Below, piece after piece: positions 9,660 through 17,264 of a DNA stretch of 64,000 nt. The notes under the pieces are model-generated. The model ran no database searches, was not told where the DNA came from, and saw only the letters and a program-made list of their open reading frames with translations. The translations under genes and the position numbers were made by a program. How positions within the stretch are numbered: the first letter of the stretch is position 1; each line of letters starts with the position of its first letter. This DNA comes from a virus, in the IMG/VR virus record IMGVR_UViG_3300025146_000011, positions 62,001-126,000 of that record; one strand, written 5' to 3'.

Positions 9660-10148
9660 TTAAAGCAATCCTAGCGCACTTAGTAACAAAGCCGTGTTTG
9701 TTTTAGCTATCTCATCTCCAAGGCGTGTGCCTTGACAACCCTTAGGTATGAGTATGTGTGGTTTCTTAACTAATGTTATTTCACGCATATTCTTAACTTC
9801 TAGTAGTCCCCATCCAAGGGGTAGATCTTCTACGGGTATTACGCCTATGGGAGCTATAAATAATTGTTTCTTAGCTATAGGCATTGCTGTTAATTTAGTT
9901 TGCTTGGCTTGTTCTTTGGCATGAGTAAAGTCACTCTTAACAGCCTTGGCTTCTATCATTATGCCATAGGGCTGCCCACCACTACGCTTCTCATATTTAG
10001 TCATACCCCATCCAGCAACATCATGGATGTAATTACTTATAGCTACTTCTATAGCCATAGATCTAAAACCACTCATCCAAAGCCACTGTATGCCTAGACG
10101 CTTAAGTATATAATGTTCTAGTGATTCATTTTTGCGACGTACTTTCAT
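9660..10148 (-). CDS. MmcB-like PD-(D/E)XK nuclease
   Basis: A 162-aa single-domain protein. E34, D43 and the E66-A-K68 strand (GIMIEAKAVKSDF) give a PD-(D/E)XK active site, and the pattern IEAK..KSDF, then QLFIAPIGVIP..LP.GWGLLEV, follows the MmcB DNA-repair nuclease family. A metal-dependent DNA endonuclease activity is expected. It is one of three PD-(D/E)XK-fold genes in this operon. The function in the phage (repair, recombination or end processing) is inferred from operon context. Confidence 0.7.
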   Translation of the reverse strand: MKVRRKNESLEHYILKRLGIQWLWMSGFRSMAIEVAISNYIHDVAGWGMTKYEKRSGGQPYGIMIEAKAVKSDFTHAKEQAKQTKLTAMPIAKKQLFIAPIGVIPVEDLPLGWGLLEVKNMREITLVKKPHILIPKGCQGTRLGDEIAKTNTALLLSALGLL

Positions 10149-10152
10149 TCTA

Positions 10153-11007
10153 TTAGACCTTCTTCTTGGCTTTTTTACTTAGAAAAGCCAAGCTCTTTTC
10201 TTCAGGGGTGTTAATAGATTTAATTACTTCGTCTCCAACCCTCCATCTGCCTTCTACGTTAGCACGACACAAGTCTTTAAGACCACAATAGTAACACTCC
10301 TTACTACTGCCAGGTGAGGTTGTATAAGGATTAAGACCTTGTGGTATAGGAGGTACTGTTTTATTAGCTACGTTCTCATTAAATGATTTAGCTTTATCAA
10401 TAAGGGCTAATGCGGTATTTCTATCATATATAAGAGGTGTATAGAGTCTATCTTGACTATCTTTGTTCTCACATACAAAGATACCTACGGTTAATCCTGT
10501 TAGATGTAAGTAAACCATTAATTGATCTTTATAGTCTTGAGAGATGCCATTTTTCTTGGCATCTTCAAACGACCTACTGTTCATGCTCTTTGCTTCTACC
10601 AAGAACATGAGACCACCATATCCTGGTATGTTGGCTAAACATAATTGATCTGTGTGTCCACCACTATTAACCTCAGGATTTTTAAGACCAAGTTCGTCTT
10701 TAACAACATAACCAGCTTCTTCCATTTCTTCGAGAAGTCTACTGTGGTAGTAATGACCATTGTCAAATTTGCGTAGTGTGTTTGAAGTGAAGGGTTCCTT
10801 ACCTTCTGATGGGACTAAAGCTTGGAGTACTTGTTTGCGTAAGCACTTACCAACTGCTGATGGATGGAATACCATATAGTCACGAGTATTTGAGGCGTGA
10901 CGGGCTTGCATCACATGATCTAGATCTTGCTCAAGTTGGGATGCTAATTGAAGGGCTAGTTTACTGTGTTCCTCACGTTCTTCTGGTGACAGCCTGCGTT
11001 CTAACAC
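10153..11007 (-). CDS. Cas4/RecB-like PD-(D/E)XK exonuclease with Fe-S cysteines
   Basis: A 284-aa protein starting at GTG (11007) after a GGGGG Shine-Dalgarno. GGHTD (D120) and VEAK (E138, K140) form the nuclease core, followed by a QLMVY helix. C55 plus C238, C241 and C247 match the four-cysteine iron-sulfur arrangement of Cas4 and AddB nucleases. Cas4-like phage proteins are 5'-3' single-strand DNA exonucleases that support recombination. No CRISPR genes are nearby, so a replication or repair role is more likely than spacer acquisition. Confidence 0.8.
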   Translation of the reverse strand: MLERRLSPEEREEHSKLALQLASQLEQDLDHVMQARHASNTRDYMVFHPSAVGKCLRKQVLQALVPSEGKEPFTSNTLRKFDNGHYYHSRLLEEMEEAGYVVKDELGLKNPEVNSGGHTDQLCLANIPGYGGLMFLVEAKSMNSRSFEDAKKNGISQDYKDQLMVYLHLTGLTVGIFVCENKDSQDRLYTPLIYDRNTALALIDKAKSFNENVANKTVPPIPQGLNPYTTSPGSSKECYYCGLKDLCRANVEGRWRVGDEVIKSINTPEEKSLAFLSKKAKKKV

Positions 11008-11032
11008 TATTAGGTACCCCCTATTAGTTTAG

Positions 11033-12013
11033 TTACTCGCTTAAGGGCTTATTGCCACGTTTGTTTAGGAAACAAGCATATTCCCTAAAGTGTATATGGC
11101 TAATATCTTCTCCTTGATCTACGAGTATTTTTAGATCTGCTAGTTTTTGAAGTATAGATTTCTTGCGACGCTTCATTGTTGTCATACTAATACCAGCCAT
11201 TCTAGCTGCTTTAGGTATTGTGAGCTCATCATAATAAAAGAGCTTAAGGTAATAACGCTCTATTGGCCAGAGCTTGGAGAATAAATCTCCGCATGTAATA
11301 CCTTGTACCCAATTTATTCCAAGTTCACTATTCCCAAAATCTAGATATTCAACTGGTCCTAGTGTTGACAATCTTTCTTTTCCAAGATGTTCTACTGTGT
11401 CAATACTAGCATTCTGCAGGTCTATATTACCATAACGTGCATCTAATTGCAAGTTTTCCCCTTCATCGTCTATGGAAATTAAGTTTTCTGCTGACATAGA
11501 CACAAGAGGATCACGCATGTTCTCTTTGACCTTACGAGCAAAGTTACATATAAAAGACTTAATAAAATATCTTAACCAATATATGTTTTCATCTGTGCCC
11601 TTATAATAGTTCATTGCTTTAACTATAACTTCCGCCATATCTTGACGGATGTCTTCTACAGATATTATTTTATAGCAACAGAATATGTGGTAGGCTGCAT
11701 TATAAGCAGCCTCCTTAACATGAGTGCTAAGTTTTTTAGAACGTAAGCCGTAGACTACTTCTTTATCGCCTATGAATAGGCTAACAAAATGTCTTTGAGT
11801 AGGTGATGATAACAGAAGAGTATTCATTTTAATAATACGTATGAATTGCTCTAAGAAATCGTGAAACTTATCCATCATATCTATAGTTGCTAGCTGATCG
11901 CCTTGCTTATGACGTTTAACTATTGACCAAAGTAAAACTTCTTCTTCTGTGGGAGGTGGATTCTTATATTCCTTAGGTGGTTTGATCGTAGTTGTGATGT
12001 TTTTCTTTTTCAT
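11033..12013 (-). CDS. Phage RNA polymerase sigma factor (sigma-70/ECF type)
   Basis: A 326-aa protein with AGGAG before the ATG. Residues about 125-190 resemble region 2 (ISVEDIRQDMAEVIVKAM, then FIKSFICNFARKVKENM), and the C-terminus resembles region 4 with a helix-turn-helix (WPIERYYLKLFYYDELTIPKAARMAGISMTTMKRRKK, given here as the segment around 11130-11290). It should direct host RNA polymerase to phage promoters. It lies downstream of host-type promoters while the structural genes show none I can see, consistent with control of late genes. Confidence 0.75.
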   Translation of the reverse strand: MKKKNITTTIKPPKEYKNPPPTEEEVLLWSIVKRHKQGDQLATIDMMDKFHDFLEQFIRIIKMNTLLLSSPTQRHFVSLFIGDKEVVYGLRSKKLSTHVKEAAYNAAYHIFCCYKIISVEDIRQDMAEVIVKAMNYYKGTDENIYWLRYFIKSFICNFARKVKENMRDPLVSMSAENLISIDDEGENLQLDARYGNIDLQNASIDTVEHLGKERLSTLGPVEYLDFGNSELGINWVQGITCGDLFSKLWPIERYYLKLFYYDELTIPKAARMAGISMTTMKRRKKSILQKLADLKILVDQGEDISHIHFREYACFLNKRGNKPLSE

Positions 12014-12024
12014 AATGCTCCTAT

Positions 12025-12648
12025 TTATAATTTCTCGAAGTGTTCAGGTACCAACATGAACGTGTAAAATAGAGCCAGAGCATCAGATTGGGCCTCTGTG
12101 AGGCCTTCAACACCACTTAATCCTTCTATAGCTATTTGCATATCTAACTTAGATGCATCTCCACTTTCTGCAACTACTTTCTTGGCTCTTCGATTATTGA
12201 TAGCGATGATGGGCAATCTGTGAGCAGCAGCTGTCAGCATGATAGCACCACGCATTTGAGATAGATATCTAAAGGTAGCCACCAATCCTCTATAGAATAT
12301 ATCTTCGATAATAATAAGATCTATGCGATGATGCTCTATAAGATTAGTTAGTTGATGATTAAGCTCAAGAAGCCTAGCTGAAGTAGGATGTATATCCTTA
12401 AGGTGAAAATCAGCAGCTGTTATGATAGAAGGGCTGTGCCCTTCCTTAAGAGAACATCGTATAACAACGATACCTGTTGTATTAGACGGGTCTATTGCAA
12501 GAATAGATATGACTTTCTTACGAGGGACGAGAGACGTTAAAGCCTCATTATCTACCGTCAATATTGACGGAGGAGTAAGTGGTTGCTTATTTGTCTCAGT
12601 TGGTTTCTGAAGATTGATTGGTCTCTGAAAGTATTTCTTTTGGTTCAC
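12025..12648 (-). CDS. RuvC-like Holliday junction resolvase
   Basis: A 207-aa protein with the RNase H fold of RuvC: D53 in ILAIDPSNTTG, E115 in LIIIEDIFY and D189 in EAQSDALALF form the acidic catalytic set. It would cut branched DNA during recombination or before packaging. The GTG at 12648 overlaps the previous gene by 53 bases and has no good Shine-Dalgarno; an in-frame TTG near 12573 would remove the disordered leader but keep the domain, so the start is uncertain. It sits just before the sigma factor gene. Confidence 0.8.
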   Translation of the reverse strand: MNQKKYFQRPINLQKPTETNKQPLTPPSILTVDNEALTSLVPRKKVISILAIDPSNTTGIVVIRCSLKEGHSPSIITAADFHLKDIHPTSARLLELNHQLTNLIEHHRIDLIIIEDIFYRGLVATFRYLSQMRGAIMLTAAAHRLPIIAINNRRAKKVVAESGDASKLDMQIAIEGLSGVEGLTEAQSDALALFYTFMLVPEHFEKL

Positions 12649-12853
12649 TTGATTTGCTTTGCTCGCTGTCTGGTTCGTATGTTGGTTTATTGTATTTGAA
12701 TTTGATGGTAACTATTTCTTCATCTTCTTCTACAAACCTAACACCGTAATGCATTTGAGACACGCCAGGGATACCTTTGTGTTTAATAAAGGTTGCACCT
12801 TCGTCTTCATAAAGTCTAATTAATTTCTTTTCGTGTTCTTTTGGATCTATCAT
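12596..12853 (-). CDS. Small acidic protein, 85 aa
   Basis: No family recognised. The N-terminal 60 residues are a compact alpha-beta stretch (HEKKLIRLYEDEG, VRFVEEDEEIVTIKF) and the C-terminal tail is Ser/Glu-rich and probably disordered. It is the first gene after a promoter at 12869-12897 and its AGGAGA Shine-Dalgarno lies 9 bases before the ATG. Its 3' end overlaps the RuvC-like gene. Confidence 0.55.
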   Translation of the reverse strand: MIDPKEHEKKLIRLYEDEGATFIKHKGIPGVSQMHYGVRFVEEDEEIVTIKFKYNKPTYEPDSEQSKSSEPKEILSETNQSSETN

Positions 12854-12868
12854 GGTTTTATCTCCTAT

Positions 12869-12897
12869 ATCGTACCATATTGAAAATGTAATGTCAA
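12869..12897 (-). promoter_or_regulatory. Sigma-70 promoter before 12853 gene
   Basis: On the minus strand TTGACA (12897-12892) and TACGAT (12874-12869) are separated by 17 bases, with an extended TGG before the -10. The expected start of transcription, around 12862, is only about 9 bases from the ATG and falls within or at the Shine-Dalgarno. Confidence 0.7.
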
Positions 12898-12902
12898 TTG
12901 AT

Positions 12903-13835
12903 TTACTTACTCAAATTATGGGGTATCAATACATCTTTGGAGTTTGTAATTAGTTGAGCTACTTCTTCCACTTCTATATCCTCTGTTTCCGTTTGTTCCT
13001 TTGGTTCTTCCCATGGCAATCCCTCCCTGTTAGTAAATAGCGGCTTACGAGAGCCGTATATGAGCCAGGAATCACATTCTTTAGTAAAAGGACAAGTAGA
13101 GCACCTACCTCCTTTAATTGGATATACTACACGGAGTTGCATAGCGTGACCGACACTATCCACAAGCCTCTTAAGGTATTGCTTTCTCCATACTTGTATA
13201 ACTACCCTAGATGTAATGTTTCTACCCTTACGATCTGTCCATAAGACAGTAACCTCATTAATTGGTTTCCCATATATGTATTCTATAGCCATACACCATG
13301 ACGTATATAACATATGGTGTTCCTCAGATATAGATGTACCCATAGCAGATGCTCTAATATCCAATATAGATATACTATCGTATTGTGGGCAATATCGAAC
13401 AACAGGTAGTTGACCAACTATGTAGTGTCTTCCGCATGGTATTCGAAAACTTTCATTAACAGACATGGGTTTGTGTATTGGCCTACTCTTTCTCCAGTTA
13501 ACAAACCTATGAAGTGCATCATATCCACCTTTAAGTAATTTCTCTGCACCTGTCATAAGTAGACTACCATGACTACTAACTTTATAGTCATGTTCTAATG
13601 GATTAATTTTTGTGCGCCACATAAGTGCTAGACGATTACGAAGAACTGATTCTAATGTAATATGACCTAGTAGTTCTTCTGTGTAGGTATACTCTATAAG
13701 TTCTTTGAGATCTATGTGTATCTTATCTTGTAGATGAGGTTCTTCTTCTAAAACTAGTTTATTCTCTAAGAAAAGAAATTGGTGCTGTAATGGACAACCT
13801 ATAAAGGTCTGAAGTTGTTTAACTGTTATATCCAC
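12903..13835 (-). CDS. Cas4/AddB-like Fe-S protein with degenerate nuclease site
   Basis: A 310-aa protein starting at GTG (13835). C14 in GCPLQHQF plus C245, C248 and C254 (CSTCPFTKEC) reproduce the iron-sulfur cysteines of RecB/Cas4-family nucleases. The expected GxxD and DxK nuclease residues are replaced: GQLP (141-144) and LDIR (158-161, Lys to Arg). The nuclease may therefore be inactive and serve as a DNA-binding or structural partner of the intact paralogue at 10153-11007. The C-terminal tail is acidic and low in complexity. Confidence 0.65.
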   Translation of the reverse strand: MDITVKQLQTFIGCPLQHQFLFLENKLVLEEEPHLQDKIHIDLKELIEYTYTEELLGHITLESVLRNRLALMWRTKINPLEHDYKVSSHGSLLMTGAEKLLKGGYDALHRFVNWRKSRPIHKPMSVNESFRIPCGRHYIVGQLPVVRYCPQYDSISILDIRASAMGTSISEEHHMLYTSWCMAIEYIYGKPINEVTVLWTDRKGRNITSRVVIQVWRKQYLKRLVDSVGHAMQLRVVYPIKGGRCSTCPFTKECDSWLIYGSRKPLFTNREGLPWEEPKEQTETEDIEVEEVAQLITNSKDVLIPHNLSK

Positions 13836-13868
13836 TAGAGCACCGTATATGAAAGGAGTTGCTAATAA

Positions 13869-14213
13869 CTAAGGTTGTAATCCGTGTTTAGTATACGGAT
13901 CTGAACCTGCTTCAAAGAGACGTTCTTTTTCTGCATCAGGTAATCTTTCGAAAATAGCTATATCAGCATTAATAGTATCTTTAACTACAGCATTCTTCTT
14001 TTCTGCACTACGAACAGAGCATTGCACATGAGCACGCTTAGAGAGTTCTAATTGTTGAATAGCTGGGTCATCAGACAAGGGTACGCCACTGAATTCATCA
14101 CTAAGGCCTAGTATGGGCTTTCCACAAAACTGACAATAGATAGGACGTTGTGAGAATGCAGGAGCTATTTGATTGAGCATATTTGCCATATTCTGCATTG
14201 GATCATTAGCCAT
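13869..14213 (-). CDS. Small zinc-ribbon-like protein, 114 aa
   Basis: YCQFCGKPI and a later HVQCSV supply four possible zinc ligands (C, C, H, C) around residues 26-60. The N-terminus is Met/Asn-rich and the C-terminus is helical and charged. AAGGAGG precedes the ATG closely. It lies between the 80-aa protein and the degenerate Cas4-like gene. Zinc-ribbon phage proteins often bind DNA or RNA polymerase; which applies here is unknown. Confidence 0.6.
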   Translation of the reverse strand: MANDPMQNMANMLNQIAPAFSQRPIYCQFCGKPILGLSDEFSGVPLSDDPAIQQLELSKRAHVQCSVRSAEKKNAVVKDTINADIAIFERLPDAEKERLFEAGSDPYTKHGLQP

Positions 14214-14215
14214 AA

Positions 14216-14458
14216 CTAACCTCCTTTCTTAATTGTCGTGAGTGCATACAACATCATTAGAGCACCCATAAAAAAATTATAATGTTTCATGTCAAGAGTA
14301 CGCTTTGCGAATGCCATAGCTGCTGATAAGGCAGTGGTTGCACCAGGAAACAGTTCTTCTGCTGCCTTATCGATTCCCCTTCTCTCTTCTGAGAGAGGTT
14401 GTGTAGTAGCTACATCGAACAAAGCTTGTATTATTTTATTATCTAATGGAGATTGCAT
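14216..14458 (-). CDS. Hypothetical helical protein, 80 aa
   Basis: No family recognised. It is mostly helical, with a hydrophobic C-terminal helix (FFMGALMMLYALTTI) that might be membrane-associated or packed in a bundle. It has its own consensus promoter ending 36 bases upstream and a GAGGTA Shine-Dalgarno, so it is probably well expressed early. Confidence 0.55.
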   Translation of the reverse strand: MQSPLDNKIIQALFDVATTQPLSEERRGIDKAAEELFPGATTALSAAMAFAKRTLDMKHYNFFMGALMMLYALTTIKKGG

Positions 14459-14493
14459 AAGTAATACCTCGTATAATAATATCGTCTATGTAT

Positions 14494-14522
14494 ATATTAC
14501 ACTAAACCATTGATGGCGTCAA
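14494..14522 (-). promoter_or_regulatory. Sigma-70 promoter before 14458 gene
   Basis: TTGACG (14522-14517) and TAATAT (14499-14494) on the minus strand are 17 bases apart. The promoter overlaps the 3' end of the helicase gene and predicts a leader of about 29 bases that includes the GAGGTA Shine-Dalgarno. Confidence 0.7.
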
Positions 14523-15546
14523 GATAGTATCGACTCCGAGTCTCATCTGCTTCGTGGAGTACTGACATCTCGGGTACTAATTCATAGAAGAGATGAGCCT
14601 TAAAGTCACTGAGTTTGTTTTTGAGAACGTTAACTTCTAATACAGGAAACTTCTGATAGGAAGGTTTATCTGATCTCGTATAATACACCTTGGGGTCTGG
14701 TAGATTTAATTGAACTTCCGAATAACATAACATAGCAACATCGCTGTCATATTTAATAGCTGAACTATCCCTAATATCATCTAGTGTAGGGCGGGCATTT
14801 AGTTTCTGCTTATCTGACTTTCTAAGTTCTGCTGTTACTAATACTGGTACTTTATATTTCTTCATTATCTCATCTTTAAGTTGTGATGATATATATTTAG
14901 TAGCAGCAACTGATTCGTTTAGTTTATATGATGTAGTTGTTAGATCATGTAGGGCATCTACGCATACTACTATATTCTTATGACCATAACGTGCCTGTAC
15001 GTCATTGTATATCCTAGCAACATCTTTAGTTACTAGCTCTATACTATTACCTCCTAGATGTACTGAAGATACTATAGAGAATGATTTGGGTACTGTCTCC
15101 CTGAATTCTTTGATTGCTTGATCTCTACGCAATACTAATTCTGGATGGGTCTTCTGCCACTTCTTAGGTTTAACCACCACTGATATAGGTATTCTAGCCA
15201 TCATCGCCAGTAATCTAGCTGCGATAACTGTTTCATCATCATCTATGGCATAGTATATTACATGTATGGGATCGTTATTACGTGCTAATTGCCATGCAAT
15301 TGCCATCATAATTGCTGATTTCCCTATATTGGTTTCTCCTGCGATAATATAGAATCCCTTAGATATTCCTTCGAAAGCATTCATAAGACGTGGAAACTCT
15401 ACCTTATATCCCCCTTCCTCACGTTGACTCCACGATTCTTCTTCTAATAAATTAATAGTAGACTTAGTTCTCTGTTCATAAAAAGGCGCTTGAGTTAATT
15501 GTTCATCAACTGCTTCCTTTACTTTAACAATATTTGGATTATCCAT
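14497..15546 (-). CDS. DnaB-like replicative helicase, short form
   Basis: A 349-aa RecA-fold ATPase: Walker A GETNIGKS at residues 70-77, Walker B VVCVDAL (D197), and DIRDSSAIKYDSDVAML at 257-273, the DnaB motif that precedes motif H4. It lacks the large N-terminal primase-binding domain of bacterial DnaB (about 450 aa), having only some 50 residues before the ATPase core. It follows the primase gene by 2 bases, so the two probably work as a primase-helicase pair at the phage fork. Confidence 0.85.
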   Translation of the reverse strand: MDNPNIVKVKEAVDEQLTQAPFYEQRTKSTINLLEEESWSQREEGGYKVEFPRLMNAFEGISKGFYIIAGETNIGKSAIMMAIAWQLARNNDPIHVIYYAIDDDETVIAARLLAMMARIPISVVVKPKKWQKTHPELVLRRDQAIKEFRETVPKSFSIVSSVHLGGNSIELVTKDVARIYNDVQARYGHKNIVVCVDALHDLTTTSYKLNESVAATKYISSQLKDEIMKKYKVPVLVTAELRKSDKQKLNARPTLDDIRDSSAIKYDSDVAMLCYSEVQLNLPDPKVYYTRSDKPSYQKFPVLEVNVLKNKLSDFKAHLFYELVPEMSVLHEADETRSRYYLDAINGLV

Positions 15547-15548
15547 AT

Positions 15549-16670
15549 TTAGTTATTAATCTCCTTGTTGTGTATCTGATATTTATTTTTAAACGCACAA
15601 TGTTCTGGAACACATATACCTGATAGTTCTTTGAATTTGGGACATCCATATGTTTTACCACGAGCTGAGAATTGATATCTAACTGTGTTTTCTATCTCAC
15701 GTAATTCTCTATCATCTATAATTGGTGGATCGCATTTAAGCTGCGCCCAATCTATTATAATGGCAACGGTAGTATCAATATCCATCCCTGTCTGTCTAAA
15801 GTGAGAGGCAAGAGCGGCTGCACTCTCATTTCGTTTACCTTGGCGTACCCCTTCCATAAGCATCTTTTGTACACACGGTATATCTTCTGTATTTACATTA
15901 ATACTTGTATTGTGTTCGCGTAAACGTTTAAGTTTTTGTTCTTCTATCCTTGCTGTTTCTTTAATAAGTAGTTGTATCATAATACGTGTTCTTGTATGGA
16001 TACTTACGTTCTCATAACAATGACGTGTAATGGGTTTCTGTGCCATCTGGCAAATTTCATTATACGTGAGTAGTTGTGTATCTGTCAAGGTTAGGGGTAT
16101 TTTAAATAAGTTTGTTTTACCGTGTCTTGTTAGGGGTACTCTAAATAATCTACGTGCATCATATACACGTAGATCTAAGGTGGTTACTCCTGTCATTTCT
16201 ATAACTAGCTCTGCCAGTCTTCTGTATATAATATGTAAATGTTTGTGTGGTATTATATCTAATACCTCTGGTTCTATAATACCATGCACTCCCTTACTGC
16301 CACTAAAGAACCATTGTATTGCATGACTAGGTAAATACCATTCTGATTCAAAATATTTAACTATCTTAGTTAGTTCGAATACAACTAACTTCCAATTAGC
16401 TTCTGGTGTACTTGCGTCTTGACTATCAAGATCAAATACCATAGGACCATATTTAATGGCTTCTTCTTGTTTAATAGATTCATTTATATAATCTTCTGGT
16501 ATACCTTCGTATCTTAGGTAGGTAGTAAATGTATCTGTAACTGACCACCTATCTTTAAGTTGGGCTAATTCTGTATTAGCTGGCCAATAAGTAAAGCGAT
16601 TTCGTGCAAGAGCTTCGTTTGTGCTCGTACGAAATCGCCATCCGTATTCTATTACGTTTGGTTGTGTCAT
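15549..16670 (-). CDS. Archaeo-eukaryotic-type primase (AEP/PrimPol)
   Basis: A 373-aa protein. FDLDS (D80, D82) is AEP motif I, FSGSKGVHG (H129) is motif II, and LDLRVYDARRLFRVPLTRHG (166-185) gives the third acidic residue and basic segment. A C-terminal helical part (about 250-345) resembles a PriCT-type domain, followed by a cysteine cluster (CPKFKELSGICVPEHC) near 350 that could bind zinc or an Fe-S cluster. It would make primers for the adjacent DnaB-like helicase. AEP primases are found in several phage and plasmid replication modules. Confidence 0.82.
   Translation of the reverse strand: MTQPNVIEYGWRFRTSTNEALARNRFTYWPANTELAQLKDRWSVTDTFTTYLRYEGIPEDYINESIKQEEAIKYGPMVFDLDSQDASTPEANWKLVVFELTKIVKYFESEWYLPSHAIQWFFSGSKGVHGIIEPEVLDIIPHKHLHIIYRRLAELVIEMTGVTTLDLRVYDARRLFRVPLTRHGKTNLFKIPLTLTDTQLLTYNEICQMAQKPITRHCYENVSIHTRTRIMIQLLIKETARIEEQKLKRLREHNTSINVNTEDIPCVQKMLMEGVRQGKRNESAAALASHFRQTGMDIDTTVAIIIDWAQLKCDPPIIDDRELREIENTVRYQFSARGKTYGCPKFKELSGICVPEHCAFKNKYQIHNKEINN
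16059..16088 (-). promoter_or_regulatory. Possible internal promoter in primase gene
   Basis: TTGACA (16088-16083) and a perfect TATAAT (16064-16059) are 18 bases apart on the minus strand inside the primase reading frame. It could add transcripts of the helicase, 500 bases downstream. Being within coding sequence, it may be chance. Confidence 0.35.
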
Positions 16671-16694
16671 AGGTAGTGCCAGCTCCTAATTAGT

Positions 16695-17228
16695 TTATAC
16701 ACTTTCTATATTACTTAATACTTCTAATAAGTAATCGTTAAACTCCTTAATATTAGTAGAGTTAATATCTCTTATAGACTCTAATGTCCCTGCTGAGAAA
16801 TTATGTACGTGTTCATTTAGTTCTTCATTCTTCTTAATACCAAGCCTTGTTTTTAAGTTCTTAAATCGCTGACGCTCTGTGATGGGTTCAGGCTCAGGTT
16901 GAACCTCAATATTTTCCAGAGATACCGCATCATCAACTAAAACTGCTCCACAATATCTCATTGTCTCTAGAAGGGCGTAACGCTGTACGTCTTCTATGGT
17001 AAATGTAGAAGGAGCTGAGGACCATATCGTTCTAATTACCATATCTTTATCATCATTAGCAGGTATTTCTAGATGACAAGCTATCATCCATGTAGCTGTT
17101 TCCCCAATATTTAAAAGAGTAGGTTCTTCAAATTCAATTAAACTAGTAGGGGATACTTTTATGAGTATCCCTACTAGTTCATCTACTGAACTATTTTTAG
17201 ATATTTGTATTCCTTGAAGTATATTCAT
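16695..17228 (-). CDS. Hypothetical protein at head of replication operon, 177 aa
   Basis: No family recognised. It has an N-terminal helical part, a middle segment with TATWMIACHLEIPANDD, then an acidic Pro/Glu linker and a helical C-terminus (LKTRLGIKKNEELNEHV). It is the first gene after the best promoter in the window. No Shine-Dalgarno lies before the ATG, and the predicted transcript begins essentially at the ATG, so translation may be leaderless. It could be an accessory factor for the primase encoded next. Confidence 0.6.
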   Translation of the reverse strand: MNILQGIQISKNSSVDELVGILIKVSPTSLIEFEEPTLLNIGETATWMIACHLEIPANDDKDMVIRTIWSSAPSTFTIEDVQRYALLETMRYCGAVLVDDAVSLENIEVQPEPEPITERQRFKNLKTRLGIKKNEELNEHVHNFSAGTLESIRDINSTNIKEFNDYLLEVLSNIESV

Positions 17229-17234
17229 GTCTAT

Positions 17235-17263
17235 ATTATATTCATTTAGTCTATATATGTCAA
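17235..17263 (-). promoter_or_regulatory. Perfect consensus promoter of the replication operon
   Basis: TTGACA (17263-17258) and TATAAT (17240-17235) are separated by exactly 17 bases on the minus strand. The -35 overlaps the stop of the preceding gene. The ATG of the next gene is 6 bases after the -10, where the transcript is expected to start. Confidence 0.85.
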
Positions 17264-17264
17264 C

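Noticed and set aside
14270-14300. TTGACA near TATAAT inside 14216-14458
   Set aside because: The spacing is about 9 bases and it lies inside a short gene.
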